Notes: a model not told the origin generated them from the sequence alone. 64,000 nucleotides of DNA from Macrocystis pyrifera (GCA_031763025.1 JASSKH010000010.1:5823901-5887900), one strand, 5' to 3'. Numbered from the stretch's first letter, positions 21,928 through 34,653 are shown. Translations and numbers: made by a program.

Positions 21928-22110
21928 ATCAATCCCACTCTGCTCTCTTCCATTAACCCGCTAGACGGGTAAACGAACTTGCCCGAGGAACTTTCCTCGG
22001 ATGCTGAGCTACTCTTCTCCTCACGGCGCTCCCAACCAAAGGAGTGCCAAACCCTAGGATACTTCTGTAGGTTTGTTAAAACCCAATTCTACGGGTTATC
22101 CTGTCTTTGA
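21928..22110 (-). repeat. Gypsy 1, 5' LTR portion
   Basis: About 180 bp match 17619-17816, including TCTTCCATTAACCCGCTAGA (with a small difference in the other copy) and CTACTCTTCTCCT. This is the 5' LTR side for an element on the minus strand. The copia element begins about 135 bp further on. Confidence 0.7.
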
Positions 22111-22243
22111 TGGATTGAAAAGCTCCTCATATCAAAGTGTATTACGGGCGGGTGAAAAAATTCAATTATCGAGTTGAGCTATCAGTAGTGTATTGATTAC
22201 CTGATCTGGATGCACCGTTTTAGACACGAGAAAAGTATATTAT

Positions 22244-22516
22244 TGATTGTGCTCAAAACCACGACGGAGACGTTACATCTAACATTAGGGAGTTCAATAT
22301 ATTGATATGGGACATTAGGGAGAGGACTATTTAGACGGATATTCGGGGGGATAAAAGGGAGGTTTATTCCCGCAAACTGTTGGATAATAACCTGCATACG
22401 ATGCATGAGCTGTCACTCGACAGCTCGGATATAATATAAGATGAGTTCCGTGTTACTGTCTGGAGTCAACCACACGTTCCCGTGCCAGCTGTGCCTATAC
22501 CCTTAGAGATCAATCA
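22244..22516 (+). repeat. Copia 5' LTR
   Basis: It starts TGATTGTGCTCA and ends AGAGATCAATCA, giving TG...CA ends. It shares GAGCTGTCACTCGA and GTTACTGTCTGGAGTCAACC with the 3' LTR. The sequence after it, beginning ATACACTAGTGGACTGGTG, is where a primer-binding site would lie; the tRNA could not be named. Confidence 0.85.
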
Positions 22517-22810
22517 ATACACTAGTGGACTGGTGACCTTCTATTGGCTAGCGTAGCCAAGGCCAACCTAGAGAGATGAGAACCAGCTTCCGCATGCCTA
22601 GTTTCGAAGATGTGCCCAGTCAAGAAGTCAGCGTGGAAAGTGAGAATATTATAGAAAAGATGAGGAGGAAGAAGATAGAGGTCCTGGAAAGGACGATGGG
22701 AGGAGCAGAGACTGCGCGCCGAGAGGGACGCGGGGGGAGCAGGAACGGAGGGGGGGGCTGGTGGGGGGACGAGAGGAGAAGGAGCTGCTTGACAACAAGT
22801 AGCGTCGACT

Positions 22811-23527
22811 GTGCCGACACCTGGGCTGCAGGCCCAATCTTGCAGGCCATTATCTTCTTTTTACCGCCCAAGTTTATCCCAGTCGAGACCCCCGAAGTTC
22901 GACAATGTAGAGGCCCACATTACCATGTGGAGTAGCAAGTGTTTGGCATATCTATCGTCACTTGGGTGCCTGCGTGTACTTAGTAACACAGCGAACCCAG
23001 TTATGGTAGGCGATATGAGGGTGTCGCCGGAGGAACTAGCCTCCAGACATTCCCCCCAGGAGATTAGGGACGCGAGATTGGTATATGGATTGATGATGGA
23101 GGCAATGACGGGATACGATATGGCTGAATTTAGAATTCAGAAGGCAATGTCTCCGAGTGGTGCTTGGAAAGAGTTGGAGGACTACTACATGCCAAAGACG
23201 ATAGCTGCAACACATAGATTGAGGAGAGAGTTTGATACCATCCGGATGGCTGAGGACGAGAACCCTTTGCTGTTTCTATTAATAGGGAGAGTAGACAAGG
23301 CAGCAGATGAGCTGGCGATGTTGGGATGTGGTAAGAGTGCGGAGGAAGTGAACCGTCACATAGATACCAACCTCTGGTCTTTGTACACTGTTCTTTCCCG
23401 CCCTTCCACCTCCCGTTCTGAGATCGATGAGATCATCCGTGACGCGTATGCAAACGACAAGCTAGAGAAGGAGATGGTTTCTAGGGCGTTGGGCGTGCGG
23501 GGAGTGGTAGATCAGCATGCCTTGTAA
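22811..23527 (+). pseudogene. Copia gag region
   Basis: The frame shows the copia Gag (UBN2-like) signature: FDNVEAHITMWSSKCLAYLS near the start, then RLVYGLMMEAMTGYDMAEF, the W-x-x-L pattern GAWKELEDYYMPKT and RLRREFDTIRMAEDE. A Gln-encoding CAG-rich tract follows at 23608-23770, and a CCHC zinc knuckle (CFRCGRPGHHVVEC) lies near 24048-24090. Gag forms the particle in this family. The whole is part of a broken element. Confidence 0.85.
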
Positions 23528-23607
23528 GCCGGAGGTGCTCAGCCTGCCGGTGGTGGAGGTACGGGTCCAGAAGGGGGAAGGAGGAACAGGAGAGACGGGG
23601 GGTTCAA

Positions 23608-23775
23608 GGATTGGCAGCAGCAGCAGCGGCAGTATCAGCAGCAGAAGCAACAACAGCCCCAGCAGAAGCAGCAGCAGCTCCAGCGACAGTATCAGCAGCA
23701 GCAACAGCAGCAGCCACAACAGCAGCAGCATCAACGGCAGCAGCAGCAGCCCCAGCAACAGAAGCAACAGCACCG
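23608..23775 (+). repeat. CAG-rich tract within copia gag
   Basis: Imperfect CAGCAG/CAACAG runs between the Gag domain and the zinc knuckle would encode Gln in one frame and Ser or Ala in others. This explains the low-complexity Ser, Ala and Leu frames on both strands. Confidence 0.9.
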
Positions 23776-24339
23776 TCCCCATCAGCAACTTGGCAACCGA
23801 GGAGGAGCTTCGTCGGGGGGGATAACTGGTCCCAAGCAGCGTTGGGATGCCGTGGCCTGCAGGTACCGTTAGGATGACTCAGGCCAAAACCCCTTCGGTA
23901 CGGGTGGAGTAGTCTCCTCCATGCGTTGGGTACCTACCGACCCGCCACCAGGGACGTTGCCGCCGATGCCCCCGCCGCCCGTAGCGACTCCGGCAGGCTG
24001 GGGTCCCCCACCGAACAACACGCCATAGAGGCGCAAGGGGGGCTGCTTCCGGTGCGGCAGACCAGGCCACCACGTCGTGGAGTGCCAGGTAGCTCCCGCG
24101 CAAATGAACGTCGCCATTCCGGGTGCTGCTGCTCCTCAACCCGCCCAACAGATGTTCTACGGAGGTGGATGGCTGCAGGAGACGGCCTACGGCAGTGGTG
24201 GGTATACATCGGCCGGAGCTTCCCCGCCTCCTCGAGCACTTCCTCCTCTCCTGGTCCAGCGAACAACGGCAACCCTACGCTTACGTTCGATCCGCACCTC
24301 CTCACCGCGCAGCTTGCGCACCAAGGCGAGGCGACTGAT

Positions 24340-25640
24340 TATTTGTTTTGGGATAATGGGGAGAGAAGAGGGGGTAGCGGATTCGGGAGCAACCTTTCAT
24401 GTGACTGGTAACCCTTTTGGTATGGTAGACTGTTCTCCCCCTCCCCCTGGTAAGAGCAGTTCGGTGGTCTGTGACATGAGGTCACTGAAGATAGAGTACT
24501 TCGGCCAGATTCCAATTGTGATGCACAGCTCTCGGGGGTGACGTTCAAGTTCGGCTGATGTGCGTAGCATACGTACCCGGTGTTCGCCTCAACTTATTTT
24601 CGCTTCATGCAGTAATGTTGAAATGCCCGGTGACACTTGATGCTCAGGGAGCTCACACGTTGAATGGGCAATTGTCCTTCGTACGTAGGGACGCGGGTTC
24701 ATACGTAGACGCCACGCGGATTGTAGAGACCCCGATTGCTGCCGCTGTTTTGGCTCCTGGAAAAATGAGGAGGATTGATATCAACGACCTTCACGTTGCT
24801 CTTGCCTCTCCCATGCTGACATTCTCCGTGAGGTGGCACGCCAGATGGGCATTAAGGGGTTTGGGGAGTTGGTTCCGTGTGCTGGGTGTTTTGAGGCGAA
24901 AGGGAGGAGGATGGCGGTGCCGTGGACGACCGAGTGCCGTTCTACCAGGCCTCTGGAGCGTCTGTTCGTGGATCTGTCGGGACAACAGCCTACGTCTGCT
25001 GGCGGTACGCAGTACTTCATGATGATCGTCGACGACTACTCGCGACTGGGGTGGCCGTATTTCTTGAAGCGGAAGTCCGACGTCCCGAAGATCTTCACTG
25101 GTTTTCTGGCCGACATCAACGCAAAGGGTGTGCCGTCCATTGTGGAATGTCTTCACTCGGACAACGGCACCGAGTTCACCAAGGCGGAGTTCGTGGAGTT
25201 GCTCAACCATCACGGCATCTGCCGCGAGCACACGCCCGTCGATTCTCCGAAGTATGACGGGGTGATCGAGTGACGAATCACCATGACGCTGGAGCTTGCA
25301 ATGGCGTCCCGCCTGGAGGCCACCCGCCTGTTCGGCGATGCAAGGATGCCGGCGACGCAGTCCCTCTGGGCTGAGTCATGCGTGTACGCGAGCGATGTGA
25401 TCAACATGACCGCGAGGGTAAGGGATACGCCGGAAATGCCCTCGCCGTACTGTAAATTCTACGGTAGGCCACCGTCTGCGCGGTTGCTCCCGTTTGTGAA
25501 GCCGGGCTTCCACAACATCAGGAGGGCCCTGAAGACCGAGCCGAAGGCGGAGACTTGTTTCGACCTCAAAGGCGGCAACCACTACGCAGCTGACTGCAGC
25601 AAGATCCTGCTGGTGTCTGGCCGGAAGTCGTTCTCCCGTG
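24340..25640 (+). pseudogene. Copia protease and integrase region
   Basis: The retroviral-type aspartic protease motif is seen as VADSGATFHVTG near 24375. The pre-integrase zinc region shows CAGCFEAKGRR near 24876. The integrase core shows RLFVDLSGQQPTSAGGTQYF, VDDYSRLGWPYFLKRK and SDNGTEFTKAEF, that is, the first two catalytic aspartates of the D,D-35-E triad with their usual neighbours. This is a fossil within the broken copia element. Confidence 0.88.
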
Positions 25641-25679
25641 ATGTCACTTGGTAACACCTGAGGAAACCGTTTGTGGGGT

Positions 25680-26235
25680 TACTGCCTTCGGAGGAGGAGA
25701 GCTCCCCGCCGCCGCCGTCACCGTCGCCACCTCCGCCAGGTGCGCCGAAGCCTCTGAAGGGCCACGACGTATAACCCGAGCCACCGTCCCCATCTCCACT
25801 GCTGGCGCTGCAACCGCCGTCATCACCACCGCTACCGCCGCCGCCGCCGTTGTCGCCGTCGCCGCCGCCACCGCCGTCACCGTCGCCGTCGCTACCGCCG
25901 TCGTCGTCACCGCCGCCGCTACAGCCACCGTCACCGCCGCCGCCGCCCTCGCCGCTGTTATCATCACCGTCGCCGCCGCAGCAGTCACCGCAGCCACAGC
26001 TTTCGCAATGTGCTGATCGGGTACAGGGTTCTTATATCCCGGACCCGGAGGATGGCGATGTGCTGAGGGGGCGCACAAGGGGGGAGACTGCACGACACCA
26101 GGAGGGTGGTGGCGGTGTGCAGGGTGGTCGGGCCAGGGGGGAAGGTGGGCGACACCCGGAATATGGAGATGTGCTGAGGGGGCGGACAGGAGGGGAGACT
26201 GCGCGGAACCGCGAGGCTATGGGGCATGGACTACT
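25680..26235 (+). repeat. CCG-rich linker and ~113-bp repeat between integrase and RT
   Basis: Bases 25690-26000 are almost wholly CCGCCG/CACCGT-type codon repeats (Pro, Ser or Ala depending on frame). Then GATGTGCTGAGGGGGCG occurs near 26055 and again near 26168, marking a ~113-bp tandem pair. Copia elements often carry a poorly conserved Pro/Ser-rich linker here. The long minus-strand Ala frame is a shadow. Confidence 0.8.
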
Positions 26236-26449
26236 GTCGTTGATGGCAGCGCGGGAAGGTATAGGCCATGTACTTTTCCACCAAGCCCCACCGCGCGAGA
26301 ACCCTCCCGTTCCCACACGCCCGGTGAGCGAGCTTTCGACGTCGACTCGTGATGCTGAAGCGTGTGCGGACGAGTATTCGGCCATCTGAAGACAGGCGAT
26401 GGACAAGGAGTACCATGGGCTGGCGGACGCGGGGACGTTTCGAGCGACG

Positions 26450-27240
26450 TAGCAACCAGAGGGGCTCAACGTCATCTCGGCGAAGTGGGTGTTCGCCTGG
26501 AAGTCCAACGAGCATGGTGACGTGGTGCGAGCGAAAGCAAGGCTGGTGGCACGAGGTTTCAAGCAGCGTGAGGGTATTGATTTCTTTGATACTTTTGCTC
26601 CGACGCCTGCAGCGTCTTATTTGCGTTTGTTGGGTGCTATTGCGTGCGAGTTGGGTTTGGATTTGTGTCATTTTGATGCTGAGCAAGCGTTCGTGCAGTC
26701 GATTTTGGATGAGGATGTATTCATGCGACTACCCCCTGGCTGCAGCGAAATGTCGGGCAAGGTAGCCAGGTTGAATCGCAGTCTCTACGGCTTGAAGCAA
26801 GCGTCGAGGTCGTGGCACAACCACCTTCTCACTCACATGAAGAGTCTAGGATTTGAGCAGAACCCCGCTGATGCGTGTGTCATGAGGGTGGTCGAGTCGG
26901 GCTCTGTCTCCGTTGTAACGGTAGTTCATGTGGATGATATTTTTGCTGTAGGACCTAAGCCTAGATGCGATCAGTTCTGTGAAGACTTGAACAAACTTGT
27001 TCCGAACAACAATCTGGGCGAGTTGCGGTGGTGTGCTGGTTATTGTTTTTCGAGGGATTGGGATGCTGGTACTTTAACGATTTCGCAGCAGGCGTTCGCT
27101 GAAAATACCGGGGCGAGGTTTGGTGTTAGTCCTGGGAGGAATAACCCGCTTTCGACTGGTGTGAAGCTGGAGGAGTTTGACGGGAATGAGCCCGTGGGTG
27201 ATTGGCCTTTCCGCGAGTTGATGGGGTGCTTGATGTGACT
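26450..27240 (+). pseudogene. Copia reverse transcriptase region
   Basis: Hallmarks of the copia RT (RVT_2) are clear: KARLVARGFKQREGIDFFDT, FAPTPAASYLRLLGAIACEL, HFDAEQAFVQSILDEDVFMR, LNRSLYGLKQASRSWH and the catalytic VHVDDIFAVG. The enzyme copies element RNA into DNA. It belongs to the broken copia element. Confidence 0.92.
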
Positions 27241-27269
27241 TGCGAACCAAACACGACCGGATATTGCGA

Positions 27270-27869
27270 ACGCGGTGAGGGCGATAGCGAGGTACACGAA
27301 TAGACCGAGGGAATCACACTGGAGGACAGCAGTCGGTATTTTAGAGTATGTATTTTCTACGAGTGATTTCGGCATTACGTTCCAGAAGGGTAGCGGGCTT
27401 GAACTGGTAGCGTTTGCAGATGCAGACTATGCCAACAAAGCCACTGACAGGAGGTCAGTTTTCCGGTGGGGCTATCATGTGTGCTGGGGCGTGTGTGCTG
27501 GAATTCTAGGACGGAAAAATGCGTCACACTCTCAACCACTGAGGCCGAATATGTAGCACTGGCAGACACTATCAAGGAGGCAATGTTCATGCGTTATGTA
27601 TGGAGTTTTATTTTTCCGGGGTTCGGGGAGAGAGGTTCATTACGGTTTTTGAGGATAACGAGGGGGCAAGGCACCTGGCACAAAATCCAGTGTGCACGTC
27701 GAATTCGAAGCACATCGACGTACGACACCACTTTTTGTGGGAGCTTATTTTTAAGGGGGAGTTTGTTATTACCCATGAGGAGTCGGAGGAACAGCATGCA
27801 GACTTCTTGCCAAAGTCGCTCAATAACACGATGTTTCGTTACCACCGGGATTTTCTGATGAATAGTTGA
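27270..27869 (+). pseudogene. Copia RNase H region
   Basis: RNase H motifs of the family are present: RAIARYTNRPRESHWRTAVG, LVAFADADYANKATDRRS, CVTLSTTEAEYVALADTIKE, VFEDNEGARHLAQNP and SKHIDVRHHFLWE, ending with HADFLPKSLNNTMFRYHRDF. The sequence after the stop at about 27867 is the element's 3' non-coding region. Confidence 0.9.
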
Positions 27870-28515
27870 CGTGGTTTTTCCGAGGTAGAAGATTTTATGT
27901 TATTTTAGAGTGAAGGATTTGTCTGAACTACGTATAAATCCGAAGATGCTGCCATTTTTCCCTGGCTAATTCCGAGGATGATACCATTTTGTTCCTGGCG
28001 ATGGATTTCGAGAGTTTTTGGTGTTTTCAAGTAGTTTCAACGTCAAACAAAATTCACGTGAAGAAATGTATGCTATCTCGCATTACCGTCGCGATCGGTT
28101 ATCTATGGCGGGAGTAGACGACAAGGGGAGACTCTTGTCCGGAGGAACGGGGTTCCTTGCGATCTCTGGCATTTAATTTCTTGGCTTAATTTATATTTTG
28201 ATGAGTATGACTACTGACTGTGATATTTTCTATTATTTTCATTAATTCCTCATGAAATAGAGGGAGAGGTTTTGGATAAGGCTGAAGAGAGACTATGAAG
28301 CGCCTGGGGGCGTGTGCGGTCCATAGAAAATGTTTCTTGGGTTGGAGGGTTTGGATAGTATTTTGGAAGTTGAGAGTTGGATTTTCGGTTCTTGGAAAAT
28401 TGTGTTTCTGAATTTCATATGAGTTGATCATAATATTGAGATGTTTCAACCCAGCGGAATCGTACCTTGTGATGTACAGAGCTGGGGGAATATTGAAGTA
28501 TGGTCGTGTATAGTG

Positions 28516-28526
28516 AGCAGGGAGGA
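28516..28526 (+). other. Likely copia polypurine tract
   Basis: The purine-rich AGCAGGGAGGA lies directly before the 3' LTR start at about 28530, the place where plus-strand priming occurs in LTR elements. Confidence 0.6.
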
Positions 28527-28529
28527 CAT

Positions 28530-28791
28530 TGATTGTGCTCAGAAACACGACAGAGACGTTACATCTAACATAGATTATACGCGAGGGATGTTTAGACGGA
28601 TATTCGGGGGGATAAACGGGAGGTTTATTGCCGCAACCTGTTGGGTAATAACCTGCATACGATGCATGAGCTGTCACTCGATAGCTCGGCTATAATAGCT
28701 CGGCTATAATTTAAGAGGAGTTCCGTGTTACTGTCTGGAGTCAACCACGCGTTCCCGTGCCAGCTGCGCCTATACCTTTAGAGATCAATCA
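28530..28791 (+). repeat. Copia 3' LTR
   Basis: It starts TGATTGTGCTCAGAAACACG and ends GAGATCAATCA. It carries a short internal duplication of AGCTCGGCTATAAT that the 5' LTR lacks. It is followed by ATATAT-rich host sequence. Confidence 0.85.
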
Positions 28792-31700
28792 AGATATATA
28801 TATTTCGTATTATATACCGCCACTACAACAGTAGCCCAAACATGTGGGTATCGATGGTCATTCATTGACAACAGCAATATACTCTATGGTAGATCTTGCT
28901 GTTGGCAAGGCACATAACTTGCCGTAACAATGGAGTGACAAGGTTCTTCATAGATGTTTATTGTCCAAACCATTCCCCCCCCCCCCGTACATACGTGTCG
29001 AGGATGCAGCCGCGATAGGCATATATAACAATAAATAATGGACGACGAAAAGTTTTATTTTGTCTATCGATAGCTATCGCCACCAACAACAGACACCCAC
29101 CACTTGCCATCGCAACCTACAACAGACTACTATTGGCGCATGTTTCCAGAATAGAATACTGTATTATTTCCTGATCCTATGTTGATGTCGGGTGTAATCG
29201 TGTGCACGGATGGCCTTTCGTTGTTGCCCGCCGTCGACGCTATAAACTGTTTACAAGAGAGCAACGTGTATTTGTAAAACATTATCAAGCAAGAAGACAA
29301 GGGCGGACAGATGTTGTCGAGTGCGTACTGTAAGTCCGCAACCAGTCAGTGTGTTTCGATAGACATATACACGTCGCATGCGCAATCTATTGCTTCCGGC
29401 AATGGCCACCGACGGACACGGTTCACACCGCCCATTGATGGACAGTGTCCCCAGTCTACGACCTTTGATTGTTATTGCTGCCTAGCGTCCAAATCTGTTG
29501 TCACCGGCAATATCTGTCGAACGACATGCTTTACTGTCTACTGTGTGTAGCGGACATTACGCATCTACATATTTCTCCCCTCGTCTGTTGTGTGTACCGC
29601 GCACAGTACCTTAGACGAAATATAACTGGGATGTGATGTTCTATGAATCTTGAATCACTACTGCGTGGATCTAGTTCGCAAACATTCCTGCGCAGTTGCA
29701 AAACAGATATTCTTCTTTCGTACAGCGGTAAGTGCATGCGCATCACTATATAATGTTTACTGGCTGATCACTTGTTGCTCGTAGTTGGTGTTGTGGTAAG
29801 TGTTGTGGTTAGTGTTGCGGATGTTGGGGGTGTTGCTGTTGGTGGTGTCGTCGGCGCCGTTTTTTGTAGTGGTGATGATGTTGGTGTGGTGTTATCGTTG
29901 ATGTTGTTTTAGTTGTTGTTGGCGGTGGTGGTGGTCTTGACGCAGAGCGAGAATACTATGTGCCGTAGATATGCACGCTCCTTACTCGGACCGTCCTTGT
30001 AGCGGGACCACCCCCACATTATTGTGCTTGCTGGAGGCATTGTATTCGTTCTGATTACGAGCAATACCATAAAAAAAATGAGTTTCTTTGTGTTTGGGTC
30101 TCTCGGTATTTTTCAAATATTCCGTGCCGCACCCCACTTCGCGCGTATATCACACCAGTGCTTGACACACTCCTGTAAGGGCTCCATCGACGACGGCCGT
30201 TCCCCGAGCGTGCTGCTTGGCATTAGTCCCCGCATATGTAAGTGGCTAATCATGACTGTTGAAACCGAGTGGATACCGGACGGATGTGCGTGTCTCCTTT
30301 CATCCGCTGTTGCTATCCACGATGGCACAGGCGAAAAAAAAAAAGAGGAGTACGTTTGGCGATAGATGATCAAACTTTGTTGTGAAGTCGCTTTGTTCGA
30401 AGGTGTGAAGTGCTATAGTTCGCACAGTGGTGTGATCGTTTTGACGTGTCGGCTTTTCCGCAACGTGAAGGTTGTCGAGAGGCTGATCAGGTTAGTTTTC
30501 GGAAACATCGAACAGAGAGCTCCTTGGAAGTACCTCGCTCGACTTTCGCACCCTCTACGTTGTCGATATAGGATGAGCGACGAGAAACGATATCACCTAC
30601 TATGTCCGAATTAAAGCCTTTTCACAACACTAGAGCACTACAATTATTTGTAGTTGTGTTCGAGATTATAGATGTCGACGCACCGTTAGCCTGTACTTAC
30701 TTCATGCAGACAACACACCGAACCAAAGTTGCGGTTTTTTCTTGCTTTTCTTCTCAGCTCGTAGACTGCCCATCCGTGAGAAAGCGGTGTAAAGTCGTGT
30801 ATGATGCCGTTTGTTATATCAAGGCATATATGATAGCAACTATGAGATCATGAGAAGATAGAACCCCCTTCTCTCCGCGTACAGCAGGTCTCTGGGACAA
30901 GTTATCCTGGAATGTACAGTACCTGGAATGAGTTCGCTGGGAGTTTGTTGGCTTCCTCGTCTCATAAAATGTGTGGTCGTTATCGTGTGCACTTATATTC
31001 TGTTCGTAGACACTACGACCGTGGGATCCATGTGGTGCTTTCTCCTATCATCCACCTGATGGAGCACGCTCCGACAGCTTTTTCCATTGTGTTGCTATCT
31101 CGGCAGCCGTGGGCGAGTTTATTTGTAAGCCACAGTCTGCAACCCGCATAGGACAAGGAGCTGGAAACAGCGGAGAGAAACATTGACTCTGACTGTAAAC
31201 TCCAGCCTGGCCCTCGGATAGCTGGTAATGTTCCTGTCGGCGCTGTAGTAACCTCGAGTTTGTGGCATTGAGTTGAAGGCAAGCGCCCTCTGCGGGGGTG
31301 CCCTGGTGCTTCTTAAATGTTTTTGAGATGGAGTACTTGAATACCAGGTACCTGGCGCTAAGTGCTACTTCGAAGTATTGCCGCACAGCGTAGCAGCAGC
31401 AGTACATCGTAGACATCCGCCGGCGAACTCGAAGTTCATTTGATGTGCCCGCACAGCGACATTGCTGAGGCTTTCCAAGATCAACGGCCTCACGGCACAC
31501 CAGCCAAACAGACCCCTGGTTCGGGTTCGGGATCGAGTTGGGGCTACAATAAGAGTTCCTGGTCGGGGTGGCGGCCGCCGTTAGCTGAAGCCAGAATATA
31601 TAGCGTCAGGAATGCAATCTCTTACTGTCTCAAGACAAAACCTTCCCTCATTGAAACAACATATATATTGCGTGCACATCTGAGAAAGTTCACCTGCTCG

Positions 31701-33320
31701 GGCAGATCTACCTTGAGTGGGCTAGCACCGGCACAATATCCCTTTGCCCATCTAATGAACGCACGGGATAGCGCTCCGGAACTAATCTGGCGGTTAAACC
31801 TCGGGACTGCAGTACTAAGGTCGATTGCGCGAGTTCGAAGTTCTTCAACGTTCGGCGAGCAGAAACGGCACGCACAATACTCGTAGCTGTCTATAGCGTG
31901 TGTATCTAATCTTCGACGAGAGTCGACAAGCTAAGAACATGTTGAACTCGATACAAATTATGGCTCGCGACGTAGTAGGGAGGGGAGGTAAATGTGCCTA
32001 TCGCGGAAATATTACTCAAGCTAGCAAGATAACGGGATCCCAGGGATCAATTGTCAAGGAAGTTTTCTGCCAAACTAGGCGGCACACACTGCGAGTTGTT
32101 ACTTTGGAAACATCTCGTCATATTGTTCCAGAGATGCATCGATCGGCGCTTTCACTTTGCCCGCTGTCGACAAAATCAGCTTAGGAATGTGTCCTAGGGG
32201 GTGGGCTATCGTTTCGTATTATATGTCTGGTATGATACCGTGTAACCCGGAATATCATATACGAAATGGAGGGAGCGTAGATAGAGTTACTATCAAAGAT
32301 GGCATGGAAACAGGACTACAAATGTATAAATAAAATACGCCCTATAAATGAATGTACTGAACCAGCAATGCATAGCAGGCAACTCAACAGGACGAAAAGT
32401 CTATCAAGCTACAAGCACTGCGGGGCAACACTTTACCTAACGAGCAATGGAAAAAGGGAAATACGCGGTTCGGCGGTCAATATTTTAACGTTAGTGGGGA
32501 GCGCACGCATTGTCATGAACGAAATCTATCCAGAATCGGCTTTCTTTTTTATAATACCGTGTCCGGCACAGTACTGCAAAAGTTAAATATTGAAATTTTC
32601 GATGAGCTCGGAACTTTGAATTAAAGAGTTATGCATTTCCATGACTATATATGATATATTACATCGGACAAAGTGTAGGGCTTGCTCCAATCCAACCATC
32701 CACGCACAGCATTTTTAACACAACTACAGAAAACATTGATTTCAGACAAACAAGATTTTACCAATCAGACCTATAAATACGTGCCGAAAAATGACCAAAA
32801 ATGTACTAGAGTCCCGCTCATAAATGACTCCATTGACTCCCAACTGATGCTTCACCAATCAAGTGTGAAAGGGAGGCATTTACGTATGATTCACTCGTAA
32901 ACTTTGACGATTTGACGGTATTGCCCAAACCATTAGACCATCCCTCATGAAACGATCGACGCACCCACTAAAAACGGATACTTCACAAGCACCGACGCGC
33001 AACGTCTAAGAGGGGCAGAGAGTACAGGGCACCTTCTGTGATACTGAACAGGAAAGCTGGCCCATCATGTAATTATTATCTGAGAATGGGTGCGTTCTAC
33101 ACAAGTTTGCTCATGCTATAAATCGCCAACGTATTCTGGTACATCGGAGCTTTAGTGGCTACCTCTCTGTACCAGGAATTTGCCAAGCCTCGCGTCCTTA
33201 CGTAGGACGACGTGCGCATTGTGATACCTGAAATACACTTTCTGCTGCTGCTGCTCGTTGATGTTGCTATTAACAGCAGCCGTTGTTGCTGGTGGTGTGC
33301 TGCTGCCCAGCAGCAGCTAT
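28792..33320. other. No supported gene; homopolymer C and GTT-rich microsatellite
   Basis: There is a C run at 28976-28987 and a GTT/GGT-rich stretch at about 29780-29940. Frames of 80-150 codons exist on both strands (for example plus 31440-31886, minus 31048-31500) but none shows a domain or splice-site support. Confidence 0.45.
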
Positions 33321-33439
33321 TCTACTACGGAGGGTGTTTGTTAGTAGTAATCGGGAATAAGGCGGGTAATACTTGGATTAAACGAACAAGCTATAGCTTG
33401 AATGAAAGGTATTGATCAGGCCGTTTGCCTTTATGTACT

Positions 33440-34030
33440 TCGTTTTTTTCTTTCGAGAAATAATGGCGAATTTCAATGTTTTTCAGAATTTGAGAAAATT
33501 GCAAGTATCTCGACGTACTCCACTGCGAGGCACCAATATATGTTTGTTTGGGACGAAATAGGGCGCAAGTGAATGTTGATGGCCCAGCGGTTCCGGAAAT
33601 AATAAGTTCAGGACACAGATAATAAAACACGTTGAGAATTGGGCATTTCACCCAAGTTACTATCCGCTTTTCGACATTTTCTCAAAATTTGAAATTTAGA
33701 CTGACTCCACTGTGAGGCAGATAAACCATCAAATAAGGGTTTGTGTGAGATAAACAAGGGCTAAAATGAACGGCGTGGGTCCAACGGTTCAAGTTATGCT
33801 TGTTTCAAGCAAATTCATCATATTTACCTTGTGGTGGGGCAGTATTCACGAGTTACCTCCGTATTTGAGGTTTGCTCGAAATTCGAAATTTCGACTGGCT
33901 CCACCGCGGGACACATGCATCAGCCGCTTCGTGTCCAACAAACAAGAACGCAAATAAATGAAAGGTGTGGATCCGAACCAGGCCACGGTGCTGCCAGCGA
34001 GTTGTGGGTGGCCGTGTTGAGAAGTGGGCA
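33440..34030. repeat. Three diverged ~190-bp tandem units
   Basis: Each unit has an AAATT-rich start, a CTCCACTGCGAGGCA/CTCCACTGTGAGGCA/CTCCACCGCGGGACA core, then a GGCCCAGCGGTT/GGTCCAACGGTT/GGATCCGAACCA segment roughly 90 bp on. The units lie inside the 25-bp TIR element. Confidence 0.65.
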
Positions 34031-34653
34031 GTCCGAATGAGCTGTCAAGAATGTCAGCAGTAGGATTGTTCAACGGGCAAAAGGGAAAAGTTTCGCGGCG
34101 CAAGGCAAGGAGATGTTCGTGCGGGTAGCGGAAACGTGATCACAAGTGGGACACAAGGATGAACAGGCAGTGAGCACGCTGCAGCAGAACGCAGCGTCAC
34201 AGCAACGGCTCCACCAGTAGTACCCAGTAGCGCCGACATGGTGGGGTAGGTGGCAGCCAAACGAGGTGTCTCTCTTCAGAAGGGCGTAGCTTGAGCCGTA
34301 CAGCGTCGACCGCGATTCGAGCTCTTGTGCGATTTAGCCCGCATTGTTGGGTGTTCCATGTAATTTGAATTTTAAAAAACGGGGATGAATTCGAAAAGTT
34401 GTATGATTTCCCGGATTTTTTCTTGAATATACTACCATATCTTTGCATGTACATCCTATTTAATAGTCGCTGTATTGGGCCGTTTGGAGTAAAACTACGC
34501 TTATTCGAAAGCACAGGTCCTCGAGCGTCTGTGGTGCTACAGTCCATGTGTGTACGCGCTGTAGTTGCGACGTAATCGTATGATACTTGTACAATATCAA
34601 TATTTGTTCGACGTTTAAAATTGAAAAAATTCGACGAAAAAAAAATACTATTA

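Larger units (their letters stand above)
17615..22110 (-). mobile_element. Ty3/gypsy LTR retrotransposon 1 (broken fossil)
   Basis: Direct repeats at both ends (17619-17816 and 21930-22108) share GACGGGTAAACG and CCAAACCCTAGGATACTTCT, marking LTR sequence. Between them, on the minus strand, are integrase parts: a zinc-binding-like region near 21190-21290, the catalytic-core start (IIVSVDYVGPLSLTPRGN) near 21130 and a later integrase segment (LPHVSSAYNNSVNAATGLVP) near 20700. The pol C-terminal region lies toward 19540. From 18057 to 19430 is A-rich non-coding 3' sequence. The element is broken in many places and cannot be active. It is related to the element at 39677-42652 and the scrap at 3262-3392. 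Divergence between its LTRs suggests it is old. Confidence 0.8.
22244..28791 (+). mobile_element. Ty1/copia LTR retrotransposon (broken fossil)
   Basis: Two LTRs (22244-22516, 28530-28791) enclose gag, protease, integrase, reverse transcriptase and RNase H in that order; integrase before reverse transcriptase is diagnostic of Ty1/copia. The aligned LTR parts differ at roughly 10 positions in 180 by eye, plus indels, so insertion was not very recent. No convincing target-site duplication was found. The coding region is broken in several places (about five), so it is a fossil. It stands beside the gypsy 1 element; no direct nesting could be shown. Any activity would have relied on LTR-driven transcription, as usual for the family. 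Confidence 0.93.

Noticed and set aside
23462-23877. Leu-rich (minus) and Ser/Ala-rich (plus) proteins
   Set aside because: Alternative readings of the CAG tract in copia gag.
25644-26093. Minus-strand Ala/Val/Thr-rich protein
   Set aside because: Shadow of the CCG-type codon repeat in the copia linker.
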